Positions 47,333 through 59,195 of a stretch of 64,000 bases of DNA are shown here, in pieces; position 1 is the stretch's first letter, and each line of letters opens with the position of its first letter. This stretch comes from Posidonia oceanica (lineage: Eukaryota; Streptophyta; Magnoliopsida; Alismatales; Posidoniaceae). The stretch is from contig JAZBRS010000050.1 in NCBI GenBank assembly GCA_037176725.1, positions 10,434,001-10,498,000 of the forward strand, in the 5' to 3' direction. A program made the position numbers and the translations under genes. The notes under the pieces are model-generated. The model was not told the origin of the DNA and searched no databases. It was given only the letters and a program-made list of their open reading frames with translations.

Positions 47333-48129
47333 TAAGATCTTGTCTGTCACTGTTGTGAGATCTTGACCGTGATCCAAGGCTACGAGAACGTCGCCGTTGC
47401 CGCTGTGAGATCTTCTCCGCTCCATCGTCACGAGATCGTCTCCGTTGTCGCGAGTCCTCCACTTGGGTAATGTCGTCTGTCGGGTCGTCCTCCAAGGCAA
47501 TAGTTTGACCTCACCCCTCTTCCCCTTGGTAGTTAGGGTTTGTGGTTCCTCCAAACTAAATTTATGCATTGAAATTTATGCCACCCCTCTTCCCTTCCGT
47601 CGGGTCGTCCTCCAAGCTAGATTTATGCATTCAAATTTATAGCAAACTTTAATCAGATTTAGGCATTGAAATTTATGCGACCTCTCTTCCCTTCCGTCGG
47701 GTCGTCCTCCAAGCTAGATTTATGCATTCAAATTTATGGCAAACTTTAACCAAATTTAGGCATTCAAAAAATGGCACGTTGTTTATCAATGGTATTTTAT
47801 ACTAGCAAACTTTATCAATGGTATTTTAACCATGGTGAATTAGGTATTTTTTATGGTATTTTATACTGTTAAAAATAATGCTTAGGCTAGAAATGGCACA
47901 ATTTCTTCATGCTAAGCTAAGAGGCAGTAGAGATGATAGAAAAGAACCAGATAGTGAGCATGATATACAAGAAAATAAAAGAAAATCAGAATATGATTAT
48001 TGCTTGATATACAGCCATTGCATGTACTGGAGAAATGGTTTGGTGCAAACTAATATGATTGCGTGAATGAAGATATAAGTATGGATCCTAATTATGATTG
48101 TTTTAAAAATGTAGATTGTGATTATGTAA
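47333..48129. other. Harbinger interior left of the zinc-finger fragment
   Basis: Non-coding. A 97-bp unit containing CCGTCGGGTCGTCCTCCAAGC is tandemly repeated (starts near 47597 and 47694), with a partial earlier copy near 47472. A 62-codon frame at 47878-48066 on the + strand is acidic and basic without a known domain; it may be a remnant of upstream exons of the captured gene. Confidence 0.5.
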
Positions 48130-48604
48130 GATGAAATAAGTGACTTTAATTACATTTGTATTTGTATTTGTGGGAAGTTGGATGATTGTGGGTTAATTGT
48201 CGAGGAGATGAAAGAAACACTCACAAGTGAACCTGAGAAGAAGTGTTATTGTGGGAATATCGCATGTTATCGTACATTAGATCCTATTCATAATCCACCT
48301 CTCGGGCACTTTGAATGTGTAAGTTTTCTTAAATGACTTGCTTTGTTTAGTTCATGTCTACTATTATACTTTAAAGTCACTGATATATTTTATCCAATAG
48401 GCAACACAAACATGTTACTTACTAGAGTTTGATGACAAGGATGGCCAAATCGATATCGACAAGGAACTTGAAGACGAATACTTACGCTACTGTGAGGCAA
48501 ACCCCCTCCCTAATGAAGAGAAATTTACCAAGAAGGATTATGAAGAGTTAATTAAGCACTTTGATTATGTGATTGTCTCTGAGTGTGACTATGCAGTTAT
48601 ATGA
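48130..48604 (+). CDS. Captured gene fragment with GRF-like zinc finger, one intron
   Basis: Exon 1 is open from 48130 (stop just upstream at 48127), with an ATG at 48208, and ends at 48318 before GTAAGT. The intron is 48319-48400, ending CCAATAG. Exon 2, 48401-48604, ends in TGA. Splicing keeps phase 0 and gives 104 residues from the ATG. The joined part shows CYCG, about 24 residues, then HFEC, four residues and C, with LEFDD after it. This resembles the GRF zinc finger (CxCG ... GRxFxxC ... CxxFxW), although the final Trp is absent. The C-terminal half is acidic. It lies inside the Harbinger element, opposite in strand to its transposase, so I read it as a host gene fragment picked up by the transposon; it could instead belong to the element. 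No 5' exons were confirmed. Confidence 0.45.
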
Positions 48605-48982
48605 TTACGTGATGTTTACCAGAATTCATTTTAAGAATGCTATTTGTATTTGACAGTAGCAATTATTTGTATTTAACAATTCTAGGGAACGTAACTATGT
48701 AAGCCATGGAACTCTAGTTTTAATGCAGGAACTATCATGTGCAAAGAATGATCCAAGTTACAAATCCACCGACCTTAATAATTGATAAATAGAAGGAACT
48801 ATCTTTAATTGATAACTATCGTGTTCTTTCATTCAAGGCTGTCTTGCCTTGAAGTTCTTGCTCAGTACAGGTTTGCTTGGCTTCAAGATTTTATGCTTCA
48901 TTCAGGTTCTTTCATTCAGAGCAAATGTATGCACTATTTTATGCTTTCTTCAATTTACAAATAAAAAAATAAGATTGTAAAG
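48605..48982. other. Harbinger interior between gene fragment and solo LTR 2
   Basis: AT-rich; may contain the 3' untranslated part of the zinc-finger fragment. A CTTTCATTCA word is repeated. Nothing else recognised. Confidence 0.5.
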
Positions 48983-51092
48983 TGTAATATCCGAATTTTC
49001 CAGAATTCAGTTTGAGTTAATTTTTGGAAAATTAATTCCCGCATCATTTTTGTTGAATTGGAGTTGATTGCTTGTAAGTGTAATTACATTCTTTAAGCAA
49101 TCATGATAGCTTTGTGTTTGTCTCCCTCCTATGGTGATTTTCCCTAGCTCCCTGTGCTGTGTAAAATTCTGGCACCTTAATGTGAGGGACTTTGGTGTAA
49201 ATAGGAGGAAAGAGAGGAGGAAAGAAGAAAATGCCCAATAGTGCATAGTGCCGCGCCGCCCGCTATCGTGCGCACCATGCTGCGCCATTCCCTGCCACCG
49301 CCGCATCCGCGATCTCCGGTGATCCGCTGGCAGGAGGCGGCCGATTAAGGTGTGGCTTGGGTGCTGGCCAGAGCAAGGGAGGAGGAGAGCCAGAGGGAGA
49401 AGAGATCCGGTGCTCGAGGGAGAGGAAGTGAGATCTGTGCGTGAGAGGAGAGGAGCTGCGGTCGGCCGAAGGAAGAGAAGAAGGAGGATTCACCAATGAC
49501 CGCATGTACGTGCTCCACCTCGTCGTTTTCTTCCAATCTTGCTCTTAAATCATGAGATATGCTAGATCCTACTGTGTGGTAGAGCTTATAGAATTTTATG
49601 GGTTCATTTGAGGTGTTTTTTGGTGATTTATGGCGAAATGGCTTTTGTGCGTTCTTTGAGTTCTTCGTCTTTGAAATTTGATATCTCGAGCTATAGTGAA
49701 TGGAATGTTGTGATTTTTGTGCTCAATCGTAGAGCGTTTCCGTGGCTTTGCTTTGAATATTTTTGTGGATTTTGTAGCTGTGTGTGGTGGAACCAGTTGA
49801 GGTTCCCATTTTGGGTGATTTTGAATCGCCCTGTTTCAGTTTTCTAGAGTCGTCTGGTTCGGCATGCCGATTTTACCCAGATTTCGGTATACCAGACTGT
49901 TCCGGCATGCCGATTGTGCTGCTGTGTGCGAACTCAGGACCAGGTTTGGTCAACCGACCCATTTCGGTAGACTGTGACAGCGAGCTAATCGGTCAATCGG
50001 AAAGTTTCAGTGTGCCGAATCAAGGCCTGGGAGTGAACATAGCCTCTGGTTCGGTCGACCGAATGATTTCGGTTTGCCGAACTAGACTCCAAAACCTGTT
50101 ATGAGTGGCTTTTCCCGGTTGATTCTTGGATTGTTTAGTATTGCCAAATGATGTAATGTTTTTATGGATATTTTGGCAATATAAATGATTTGCACATAAT
50201 AAGGAATGTTTTCGAAATGGTTTCCAAAAGAGTTTGGAAAAAAAATGCATGGTTTGCAAAGGTTTTGAAAATGATTTCCATGGTTTTGAGGACCGAGAGA
50301 CCGAAGCTTTTGGTCGACGGATTAGGGACGATTGATACCCCTAGATGGTCGAGAGTCAGTTACCTAGGGTGAGGTTGGTGGTACAGTTGGGCCCGGTTAA
50401 AAAGACGGCTTCCCTCTGTGCCGGTGCTGGCTGGGGCTGAGGTTAGAGTCCCCAGACGCTCGGGCACCAAAGAGGCGTCGGAAGGACGCAACCTCGTCTA
50501 TGGTGAAATATGATGAAATGAGGGCTGAGTTCCCGAGGCAGTGGTTCCTCCCACACGAGGTAGCCCACCGCGGCAGTGCAATTGAGAGAAGCTGGTGTCT
50601 TTAGCAACTGCTTGTGGCTAAGTCGGTAACCTGTGGCCAGGGTGGCACAACGAGTTTTGTCCGCTTTGTGTGTGGTTTTCTGGAATGATTTCAGACGTGG
50701 ATTTGAATGCATGAAATGTTTTATATGAGCATGTGAACATCGAGGAAATCGATTATGTTCTGAAATGGCATGGTTTGCAGTGGATTATTCAGTTTGGTTT
50801 TAACCATCGTAAATCTTGAGTTTTTATGTGTTTTTCTCCGCATTTTTGGTGGACGCGTACTAGGTGACTTTGATGTCACTCACGCGTTTTGTGTTTGGTT
50901 TTCAGGTGCAGATTAGGAGTGCAATCTAGTTCTAGTGCCTTATAGGAGCCACGTAGCCGCTCACTGAGGTTTCTGGGTAGTGTAGTTTGTAAAATTTTAT
51001 TTTCAGTGTTAATCATAGCTTAGTTTTCTTTTAATTGATTATTGTAAATTTGGGTAGAACTATGCTGGTATGTGACGCGTTAGGGCGTTACA
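48983..51092 (+). mobile_element. Solo LTR 2, same Ty3-like family
   Basis: 2110 bp, TGTAATATCCGAATTTTCC to GGGCGTTACA, so TG...CA with inverted TGTAA/TTACA tips. Target duplication TAAAG at 48978-48982 and 51093-51097. Same family and same orientation as solo LTR 1, diverged by substitutions and indels, with target duplications of different sequence; these are two separate insertions into the Harbinger element. Confidence 0.9.
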
Positions 51093-51097
51093 TAAAG

Positions 51098-52471
51098 AAT
51101 GAAGAATGTACAAAATGAGGATACAAATCCTTGACATAAAAATGAGAAATTTCTACTATAATATTGTCTGGTCCTATTCCTCAAATATAGAGAGCAGCTT
51201 CTTGTGGTAACGGGTAAACGTTATCTTCTTTTGTTACATGTCAACGTTATTTTTTAGCAAAAGACATCACATATCATACTTGCCAAATATTCCAAAAGAT
51301 AAAAACCAAGACACAATAAAAATCAGCTTTGTATATTTGTATCTGCATCACTTGTAAATCGGGTTGGCTTTCTGCCAATATTACACAAGATGGCTAAGCG
51401 ATGAAGCATAACAATAAAGGAATCACTGGATAGAATTACACTAGATGGCAAATTACAGACAATTATATTTCGAAGCGGTCTGCATGATTATGGAGTCATC
51501 TGAAGCATCTATTCTCCTACAGCTGGGCTGATAAATAGATATGTTTGCAACAGTAGTTTGGGGACTAGAATGCACAACCTCACAACAGGGGAAAAAATGA
51601 AATATAAAAACATATGCTTGCATCCGATAGACAGTGTTGCCATATGAAACTTCATATAGATACTAAAAGCTTGAAATATTAATGCAAAAGACTGTAAGCT
51701 CATCCATATAACACACATCAGAAGATTTACAATAGCACGTGTATTTGTTGATTACTTGATGCAAAATTATGTCCTACGTGGTTGTTTCTAAATTCATTTG
51801 CGCCTACAAGTGTCTTGGTCGGTTTGATGGATCAGTTTCATGTTAGTCATATCAAAACTAAAAGAGCCAGCTGCTTTATAGGAGGGGAAGTTGTGACAAA
51901 ACAAATATTCACAGAAAGTAATGCATAGGAAGGATACTGGAAGGTTTGGGAGCTGTTGAGTATGAACTGGATAGAATTATAATATGCTTTGAGAATTTCT
52001 ACAAGTTTCTTAACATTTATGGTACCATATGCATGAGTCTGTTAAACAAAAGACACCTGGATAAAATACACATAATGTTGTTGCCATACACATAATGTTA
52101 AACAAAAGACACCTGGATCAAATACACATAATGCTGTTGCCATACACATAATGTTAAACAAAAGACACCTGGATATAATACACATAATGTTAAACAAAAG
52201 ACACCTGGATAAAATACACATAATGTTGTTGCCATACACATAATGTTAATCAAAAGACACCTAGATATAATATGCACAAAAATTTCTACATGAATGAACC
52301 TGTTAACACCTGCATCCTGAATATAAAATAAACCTAGATCAATCAAGAATACAAAATAGACACCTGGATAAAAGAACTGCATCCTCATTCAGAATACAAG
52401 CATTATCAAATAAAAGCAACATGAATCCAAATAAATTTGTTGCAACATGACCATCTTTAAACTTCTCTGCC
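51098..52471. other. Harbinger 3' region, non-coding
   Basis: AT-rich sequence downstream of the Myb-like gene in the sense of the element. It contains the minisatellite listed next. No other feature recognised. Confidence 0.55.
52040..52265. repeat. Minisatellite, 37- and 56-bp units
   Basis: The string ACACATAATGTTAAACAAAA followed by GACACCTGGATAAAAT recurs about five times. Some units include an extra TGTTGCCAT block, giving two unit lengths. It makes artificial Cys-rich frames on the - strand. Confidence 0.85.
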
Positions 52472-52969
52472 CTAGGATATCTCTACACATTTTAAAAAAA
52501 ACAGGAGCAATAGCATTATAACGAATAATGAACAAATACATGCCAAGGTATAATGAATAAATACGAAATTTACAAAATAAGAATTATGAACTTTTGCAAA
52601 TAATTTCCACAATCCATCATCTTGGACTACAATCTCCCCATCAAAACCAAGTCCTGTCTCATGCTCCAATGCTGTCCAAGCTTGCCAGTCTCAATGAATT
52701 GAGTCCCAATGATTCTTGAATTGGACACTGGTGTAACGTAAACCAATTCTTTCTTCGAACTTTCTCATTAAGTTTGCGTATCCCTGTGCACCTAATGTTG
52801 TAGCATTTTTGTTCCCATCCCTGATCTCTTCTAGACAAATTGTTAACCAAGTAGCATGGTTTTGTTCAGACAAAATCGCCTTCACTTCATATCCCTGTCC
52901 ATCATCACTTGTTGATTTTTTTCCTTTTGCTTTCTTTTTCTCGACTGTATCATTTAACACCAGATCCAT
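52472..52969 (-). pseudogene. Myb/SANT-like partner protein of Harbinger element, one stop
   Basis: ORF1-type DNA-binding protein that acts with the transposase on the element ends. After an N-terminal basic segment (KKKAKGKKS) comes a trihelix Myb_DNA-bind_3-like domain: ATWLTICLEEIRDGNKNATT, then GYANLMRKFEERIGLRYTSV and QFKNHWD. A TGA at 52691-52693 interrupts it right after KNHWDSIH. The same frame resumes as DWQAWTALEHETGLGFDGE, the expected continuation of the domain, where the family often has a basic residue or Trp. A later frame runs to 52472. It lies downstream of the transposase on the same strand, 214 bp away. Its function is lost unless the stop is read through. Confidence 0.8.
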
Positions 52970-53182
52970 CTAAACAAAGAGAAAATAGTTGATTGAAGTG
53001 CAATATCAATAATAGTTAACATGAAATAAACTACATAAGAAGTTCAAGACATACAAACCCATTACAGAATAACAAATAAACATTAGAGAAATAAGCATTA
53101 GAGAAATAAACATTAGAGAAATAATGGCAAAAGCACGTTCATATAGAGTAATACAAGTTCAAGACCATATAGAAAAAAACTA

Positions 53183-54592
53183 CTAGCATCTCCCATTTCT
53201 GACCATCATGATTTCTTTACGAATATTATCACGTACGGCTCCCATTTCACAATCATCAAAAGCAACATGTTCAACATTTCCATTTGCATCCACTAGAGCT
53301 TGTAAGTCTTGCAGGCCTTGTGGGGTGAAAAAGGTCCCTAAGACTTCATCCGTCAACCTTTGCTCAATAATGAAATTATGGAGTGCAATTGCTGCAATGA
53401 CTATTTTAACTTGACCAGGGAATGAAAAATTTTTAAACTTCTGTAGTAAGGTCCATCTTTTCTTCAACACTCCAAATGCACGTTCAATTACATTTCGAAG
53501 GGAAGAAAGAAACTGTTGAATATCTCATTGCTTCCTCTCAGTCCAATGTTTTGAAATTCTGGAATACGGTATCTTGTGTTTCTATAGGGTGCTAGAAATC
53601 CTTTTCTGTTTGGATATCCAGAATCTACAAGATAGTATTTATCTGAACTCATAACAAGAAGATTGAACTGTTAGATTAAAATTGTTGAAGTATGATGGAT
53701 TCTTTGTTTTAAATTATACAAATACTAACCATTCGAAGGCATCAGAAACTTATATACGGGGTTATATATTACATTATTGAGGACCTTACAATCATGTGCA
53801 GTTCCTTCCCAACCAGCGGAGACAAATGTAAAGCACATATGAAAATCACACACCCTTAGGACATTCTGAGTGCGGGTCTTCCCATCCCGTCCATTTCGAA
53901 ATACTATTTGTTCTTCATTTTTTACAATTGCCTGATTATGGGTCCATCCAAGGTTCCAATGCAATTCTTGAAAAACGGATAAAATCTACCATTTTCTAGG
54001 ATTTGCTTTGGTGTTTCACAAATGATGCTTTTGGACAAATGATTTCAGGTGCCCATGCAAGTACAACCTCCAAGACCACATGGAAGTATCTACTAATTGT
54101 TTCTCCTGAATGTTGAAGATTATGTTGGACTAATCTATTCCTATGCCCTTAACCAAGTGTTTGTAAGAAGACCCTCAATTGTTCCTCGACGATAACACTA
54201 CAAGAGTCAGCTAACATACTCTTTTCTTTGAATACAACACATAACTTCAGGAACACCTCGGGCAACATTCGACAATGATCGAAGTAGTTTCTAAAATGGG
54301 AATTGAACATGTTATGCACTACTTGATGTCCAGCAATGGGTAAAGTGTGGACTGGATTTCTTAGATTTTGGCATTGGTCGTAGTAGTCTATCAATAATCT
54401 AAATAGAATATTCTCTTCATCATTAATGTTGAAAATAAATCTGTGCTTGCGTATCATCATGAATCTCTTCAATAGTTTAAACTGTTGTTGTTGTTCTTCT
54501 TCGTCTTCTTCTTCTTCTTCTTCTTTTTCTTCATCCAATAACAAAGAACGAATATCATATTCAAACAAACCATCCAATATAATGTTTTCCAT
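53183..54592 (-). pseudogene. PIF/Harbinger DDE transposase, frameshifted, intron kept
   Basis: Catalyses excision and insertion of the element. From the ATG at 54592: an acidic E-run, then FRNYFDHCRMLPEVFLKLC and EEQLRVFLQTLG, a TAA at about 54150, then HSGETISRYFHVVLE in the same frame. A shift of frame at about 54015 precedes the IGTLDG segment with the first catalytic Asp. A second shift leads into TQNVLRVCDFHMCFTFVSAG and WEGTAHD, with the second catalytic Asp. An intron with good borders lies at 53643-53729; exon joining gives YYLVDSGYPNRKGFLAPYRN. A further shift near 53515 leads to NVIERAFGVLKKRW with the catalytic Glu, and on to QVKIVIAAIALHNFI and a natural stop. So all three catalytic residues are visible, but at least three frameshifts and one stop make it inactive. 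Confidence 0.9.
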
Positions 54593-56063
54593 CCTTCAAA
54601 ACATAACAAAGAGCTAACATCAATAACAAATCTAAACAAGAATTACAAAGAAAGACTAATCAAGCATTATAAGAGTACTTCTTCAACTATAATCATATAG
54701 AGAACAAATTGACGATATCATATAGAGAACAACTAGACGATATCATATAAAATCTAGAATAGCAGAAGATGCCAATATGAAGACAGAAATGCTTCATGCA
54801 TAAATGCTTGTATAAATAACCCATATAGGAATTTTATCACATGTACAAATTTTTTATCTTAAACAATCATTAAAGGGATGACATTGTAACTATCAAAAAG
54901 TTCATTACAAGCAAGACAACCATATACATTGTAACTATCAAAAAAACCCTAGAAGGAATTAGTTAGAGGTAATTTTAATAAGTTTAGGATATTTTTGCTG
55001 GAGAGCTATAGACAATAGATTGTTGCTTTAGATCTAAACGCATTTGCAGCATCACTTCATCTCTTTCAATTTATAAACTTCTTATAATATTTGAAGTAGA
55101 GTCAATCAAAATCTATGATACGTTTTTCTCTACTAAAAGGTAATTATATACCAAATTTCAACAACAATGCAAATACAATATTTATGGCAATTAATATCAA
55201 AGCATTCAGATCTGATGCATATCAATGCCTATATCAAATTTCAACAACAAAGCAAAAACAATGTTAGGCTGTGCACAACAGGGAACACAATGCCCCACAA
55301 TCTCTCCAAGATCTGATGAGATTAGAGAGGGACTTAGGGCTGTATCTTAGGGTTATCTTAGAGACAGGGAATACAATGCCCCCAAATACATTGTGGTTAT
55401 CTAGAAATGGTCGGAGACAATGGGTTCGAGAGAGAGAGCTGTTGATACACATGTTTGTCAAAACAAATCCCAACGAATAACCCTAAATAATATGTAAGAT
55501 CCCAAAATAACCTAAACAGAAATAAGCAAGTAGAGAACAGAACGATCTGGAGAGATGTCGCAACTGAGAGAGGAGAGCCGCCGGCGGAGATGAGAGTTGT
55601 CGCCAATCTGTTGAGAGGAGACCGATTTGTTGCTGTCGTCGCCGATCTGTCACCGATCTGTCGCCGGGCGAGAGAAGAGTGAGAGGGAAGAGCGAGAGAA
55701 GATTGAGAGGAAAGTGAGAGGCTGTGCGGAGGAGGAATGATGATCAGTTGCCGCAAGAGAGGAGCCGCTGTCAAGGGAGCAGTGAGAGAAGATTGACGAG
55801 AGAGCTCATTTGATTTGTGGTTTTAGGTCAATGGCAGATTTTGTAATTTACATTTGATTTTTTGGTGATATCTTTGATGTTATAAGGATAATATGGTCCA
55901 AAAAAAAGTGTAGTTTGAGTTTTTTTTTTGGCAAAAGCTCACTCAAGTTAGCTTTTGGGATTCTCACTTTTGCTTGAGATTTGTACACAAAAGTCAAAAA
56001 TATTCTTGCCAGAAGTTCTCCAAAAATTTACGTTTGTTTCGACTTTTTGGAGAAAAAACGATT
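54593..56063 (-). other. 5' region of Harbinger element
   Basis: Upstream of the transposase ATG. The outer half (about 55540-55790) is purine-rich on the + strand with many CGATCTGTCGCC and GAGAGA words, as in the untranslated leaders of plant transposons. An inner block (about 55260-55480) has a repeated AATACAATGCCCC-like word. No domain found. Confidence 0.5.
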
Positions 56064-56105
56064 CCCACCAGAAGCTCTGGTCAGGAATCCCTACCAAACG
56101 TAACC
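56064..56105 (-). repeat. Right terminal inverted repeat of Harbinger element
   Basis: Reverse complement reads GGTTACGTTTGGTAGGGATT, then GACCAGAGCTTCTGGTGGGAAT. The adjoining TTA at 56106-56108 is the target duplication. Confidence 0.85.
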
Positions 56106-56108
56106 TTA

Positions 56109-56899
56109 AAAAACATACGTAAATTTTTTTTATGAAATTCTTCAAGTTGATTGTTCAAAACAGAAAAGATATATCAAAGATGTTTGTGGTATTGAATATA
56201 AATTCTACATATACATTCAATAATATTAATAAGTATATTATTATAAAATCTTTAATAATCATTACTTACATATATTTCTCTCATTCATTGTGAAAGTAAC
56301 AATTAGTAATGTAGAATTGATAGTTAAATAAAACATTAAGCCCCTCTTTGGTATCGGAATAAATGGTGGAATAAAGTCAGAATTGCAATTATAATTCCAT
56401 TTGTCAAGTCAAAAATTGGAATAAAAGCGGAATAGTACTTCTTATTCTGATTTACTTATTCCAGAATAGCTATTCCGTGGGAATGGTGGAATAAAATTAT
56501 TCCTCTAAGTTATTCTGATAAATGTATGTATAATGTGTGTTTATTTTTTATTTAAAAATTAATACATATATAATATGATGTATACATATTTTAAATTAGA
56601 TATATATCTTAATAATCCAGTTGATTATTATTAATCTACATGTTTTCCACTTATTACAACACTTATTCTGATACTTATTCTACTTTTCATCTAAATCAAA
56701 ATATCTTACTATACACACTTATTCACTTTTAAAAAAAAATCAATTACAAATAGAATAATAATATTATTAAAATATCAATATCACTTCTTATTTATTCCTA
56801 ATTTTCTTGTTCTACCCTCTAAATAGCTAAAGAAGTTGATATAAAATTCATTTTATCTGCAGACAACTGCTCTCCATTTTATCTACAGACAACTGCTAA
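56109..56899. other. Intergenic: end of AT-rich repeat, then promoter-side sequence
   Basis: The first 200 bp continue the repeat family of 43625-44763. At 56340-56520 there is a GGAATAA/TTATTCC-rich stretch that can pair with itself and looks like a decayed miniature element, but its ends and target duplication were not established. The remainder is AT-rich upstream sequence of the host gene. Confidence 0.4.
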
Positions 56900-57275
56900 T
56901 ATATTGTAGTCACGCTCACTGGATAAAAACACCCGCCTTTCTTCACTTTCTCCCCAGGATAAAATCACACCTCTCGATCGCCGGAACGGAGCAGTTTCTG
57001 CATCGAATCTCCGGATTCCGGAATCCTACTCGAAAGGTAACCTTTTTCTGCTCGTTGATCACGTTTTCCTCGCTCATTTCCGCACGTCATCGCTCTCTTG
57101 TTCGATCCAACCTTTTTTTCCTTCTCTTTTTTCTTTTCCTTTTCCTTTTCCTTTTCCTGCCCTTTATTTATTTTGCCTCCGATAGCTCAACGGTTTCCTT
57201 TGCAGGATAGCGTGCCGTCCGGTATTCCGATCTGCAGCTACGTTAGGCGTGTTCGCGTGATTTGGTTGCCGGGAG
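56900..57275 (+). promoter_or_regulatory. Start region and untranslated exons of host gene
   Basis: The base composition changes sharply to C-rich, typical of a plant transcription start. A likely first exon ends at 57036 (ACTCGAAAG/GTAACC). A second exon, 57206-57275, lies between TTTCCTTTGCAG and GTAAGC and has no ATG. A CTTTTCCTTTTCC tract sits in the intron between them. Both exons would be 5' untranslated, leading to the coding exon at 59196. Exon starts are inferred from splice-site quality only. Confidence 0.5.
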
Positions 57276-59195
57276 GTAAGCATCTGATTTTGTTTCTTTT
57301 GCTCGATCGTAAACCTGAAGGGGGTTTTTTAACCGAGGTGAGTTGAAACAATGTAAATCTTGATTAAGTTGAGTTTGGGAATCGAGAAAGATCGAGGTGG
57401 AGCTGAAAATCGAACATGGCCAGTGGGAATATAATCAAAGATTCGAACTTGAACGAAATCTTATCAAGTTGGACATGAGTTGAACAAGATCGTTTCACAT
57501 AATAATCCTAGCTTTGGTGGGCTGTTTGACATGAAGAGTATTGCTGATTTTCTGATTGCAAAATGATTTTGTTTTTTATTTATAATTTAGCGTTCGGGTC
57601 TTCCATTGGGTGTTGGAACTAATGAATTTTTCATAAGAAAGTCTGGGATCAGGTGGTTGAATGTTTCGATAAAAGGCCCTTTAGCTAGGGAGGCCGATTC
57701 AATAATATATAACTTTTTGGTTTGAGTATGAAGTGTTATATTGGTTTACTCAATCAATCAAATTGGGTGATGTTGAATCTTTCCATTTTGGTCATTTATA
57801 AGATCTACTTGTTTTGCATTCCCAGGGGCATGACTCTTAAGTTGAAATGGTTAGAAAGAACCTTTTCTTGGTGAGGGTAGCAAGGATCTTAGGAGGTATT
57901 AATGTCAAGTGGTCGTTTGGGATAAGGTTCATTTCCTTAGGAAGGTCTGGGTGAAGGAACTACCCTATAATCCATCTTATATGGGGTGGGTAAACTTGGA
58001 GGAGGTGTGGATATAAGAGAACGGTGTGCTCTTAGATTAGGAATGTAGAAGTTTTAGGTGTTGAAGGCCACTGAAAATTTTGTGGTTATTCAGTGTGGCT
58101 TTTGTCCCTGATACTTAGTTAAAATACTTCTTTTACCTTGTCCATTCCGACTCAACATAGAGCACAAACTATTGGAGAAACCATGAACTGATAATGTCTG
58201 ACTTTAAAGACTCATTTTGAATGGAAAATTTAGTGAGAAAAAATTTCTTTAAAATAAAGAGAATATAATCTAGTCACAGACATGAAAAGACTGAGGGCAC
58301 TTACATGAAGAAATCAAACAAGGAAAGTGAGCAGAAATCCAGAAATTAAGAATTCAAGAACTCAGTGTGCCAAAGAGCTCTGACTTTGCATGAAATCATG
58401 TCCATCCATGCTGCTATACAAAACCATAGCTGGATTTTCTAGTGATTCAATTCCAACTGGAGAATTATAATTTTTTTTTAAAATTACAAGAAGCTAACTT
58501 CTCCACTGTAGTGCTGGAGTAAATACAACATAGACTTTTTGGTCATCCCAGTCGAAAACCATTGGCCTCTAGGTCTACTAAAACTATCCGCCAAGACAGT
58601 TAATGTTGTTACCACAAACAAAATAGCTCAGTTATTTCATCATAGAGCATTAAATAAATGGGTGGACACTACTTTCTTCACAAATCACATGCATGGGACA
58701 ACTGCTTCCAGTGAAATTCATAATAACACATCACCATGCTCTCTGCTCTCATATCTTACCTGTTATGATGGTTGGGATGGCAACCATCGCAAGCTTCTTT
58801 GGGAAAAAAGTTTCTGTTCCCACTGTTACAACAGCAATAATAATGCAACTATTATATTTATGGCAAATATCATTATTGTTTCAGACATATAGGTCTTGTC
58901 CCATTCAAACAATCCAGCTAAAAGATTCACTTATCGAGATGGAAATATTCTAAAAACGCCTTGATATTGTTGGTGTGCTAAGTAGACTATAAACGACCTG
59001 CAGCCTCAATGTTTATATGCTTGAGTCGTATACTAAATTGAACATGTGCTGTGATTTTAGTTTTTAATAGGAATTATACTGTTTGAATTTACATTCTGTT
59101 ACCTATTCACTTGTGTTTATTGGAAAAATTTCTTCATAGGTTTGTTTGTGTATTTTTTTGTAGTTGTTTCCTTTCTAAATTCTAATCCTCTCTAG
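57276..59195 (+). other. Long 5' intron of host gene
   Basis: 1.9 kb from GTAAGC to an acceptor ending CTCTCTAG. AT-rich with no strong coding frame. A stretch at 57830-58030 gives broken frames with a faint likeness to non-LTR retrotransposon C-termini; I do not call it. Confidence 0.4.

Larger units (their letters stand above)
44764..56105 (-). mobile_element. PIF/Harbinger DNA transposon with nested solo LTRs (11.3 kb)
   Basis: The left end GGTTGCATTTGATAGGAATT and the reverse complement of the right end GGTTACGTTTGGTAGGGATT match, and the similarity extends some 40 bp. The TTA target duplication is at 44761-44763 and 56106-56108, as expected for PIF/Harbinger. The flanks join to give the same sequence as the uninterrupted copy around 43945. 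Without the two solo LTRs and their target duplications the element is about 7.0 kb. It carries, on the - strand, a DDE transposase and a Myb-like gene, the two-gene set of autonomous elements of this superfamily, both now broken. A spliced zinc-finger fragment lies in its left third on the + strand. Confidence 0.92.

Noticed and set aside
54426..54617. Ser-rich + strand frame
   Set aside because: Antisense of the poly-Glu tract (GAA/GAG run) at the start of the Harbinger transposase.
58539..58892. 117-codon + strand frame in the long intron
   Set aside because: No domain, Asn/His/Thr-rich AT sequence, no splice context; most likely chance.
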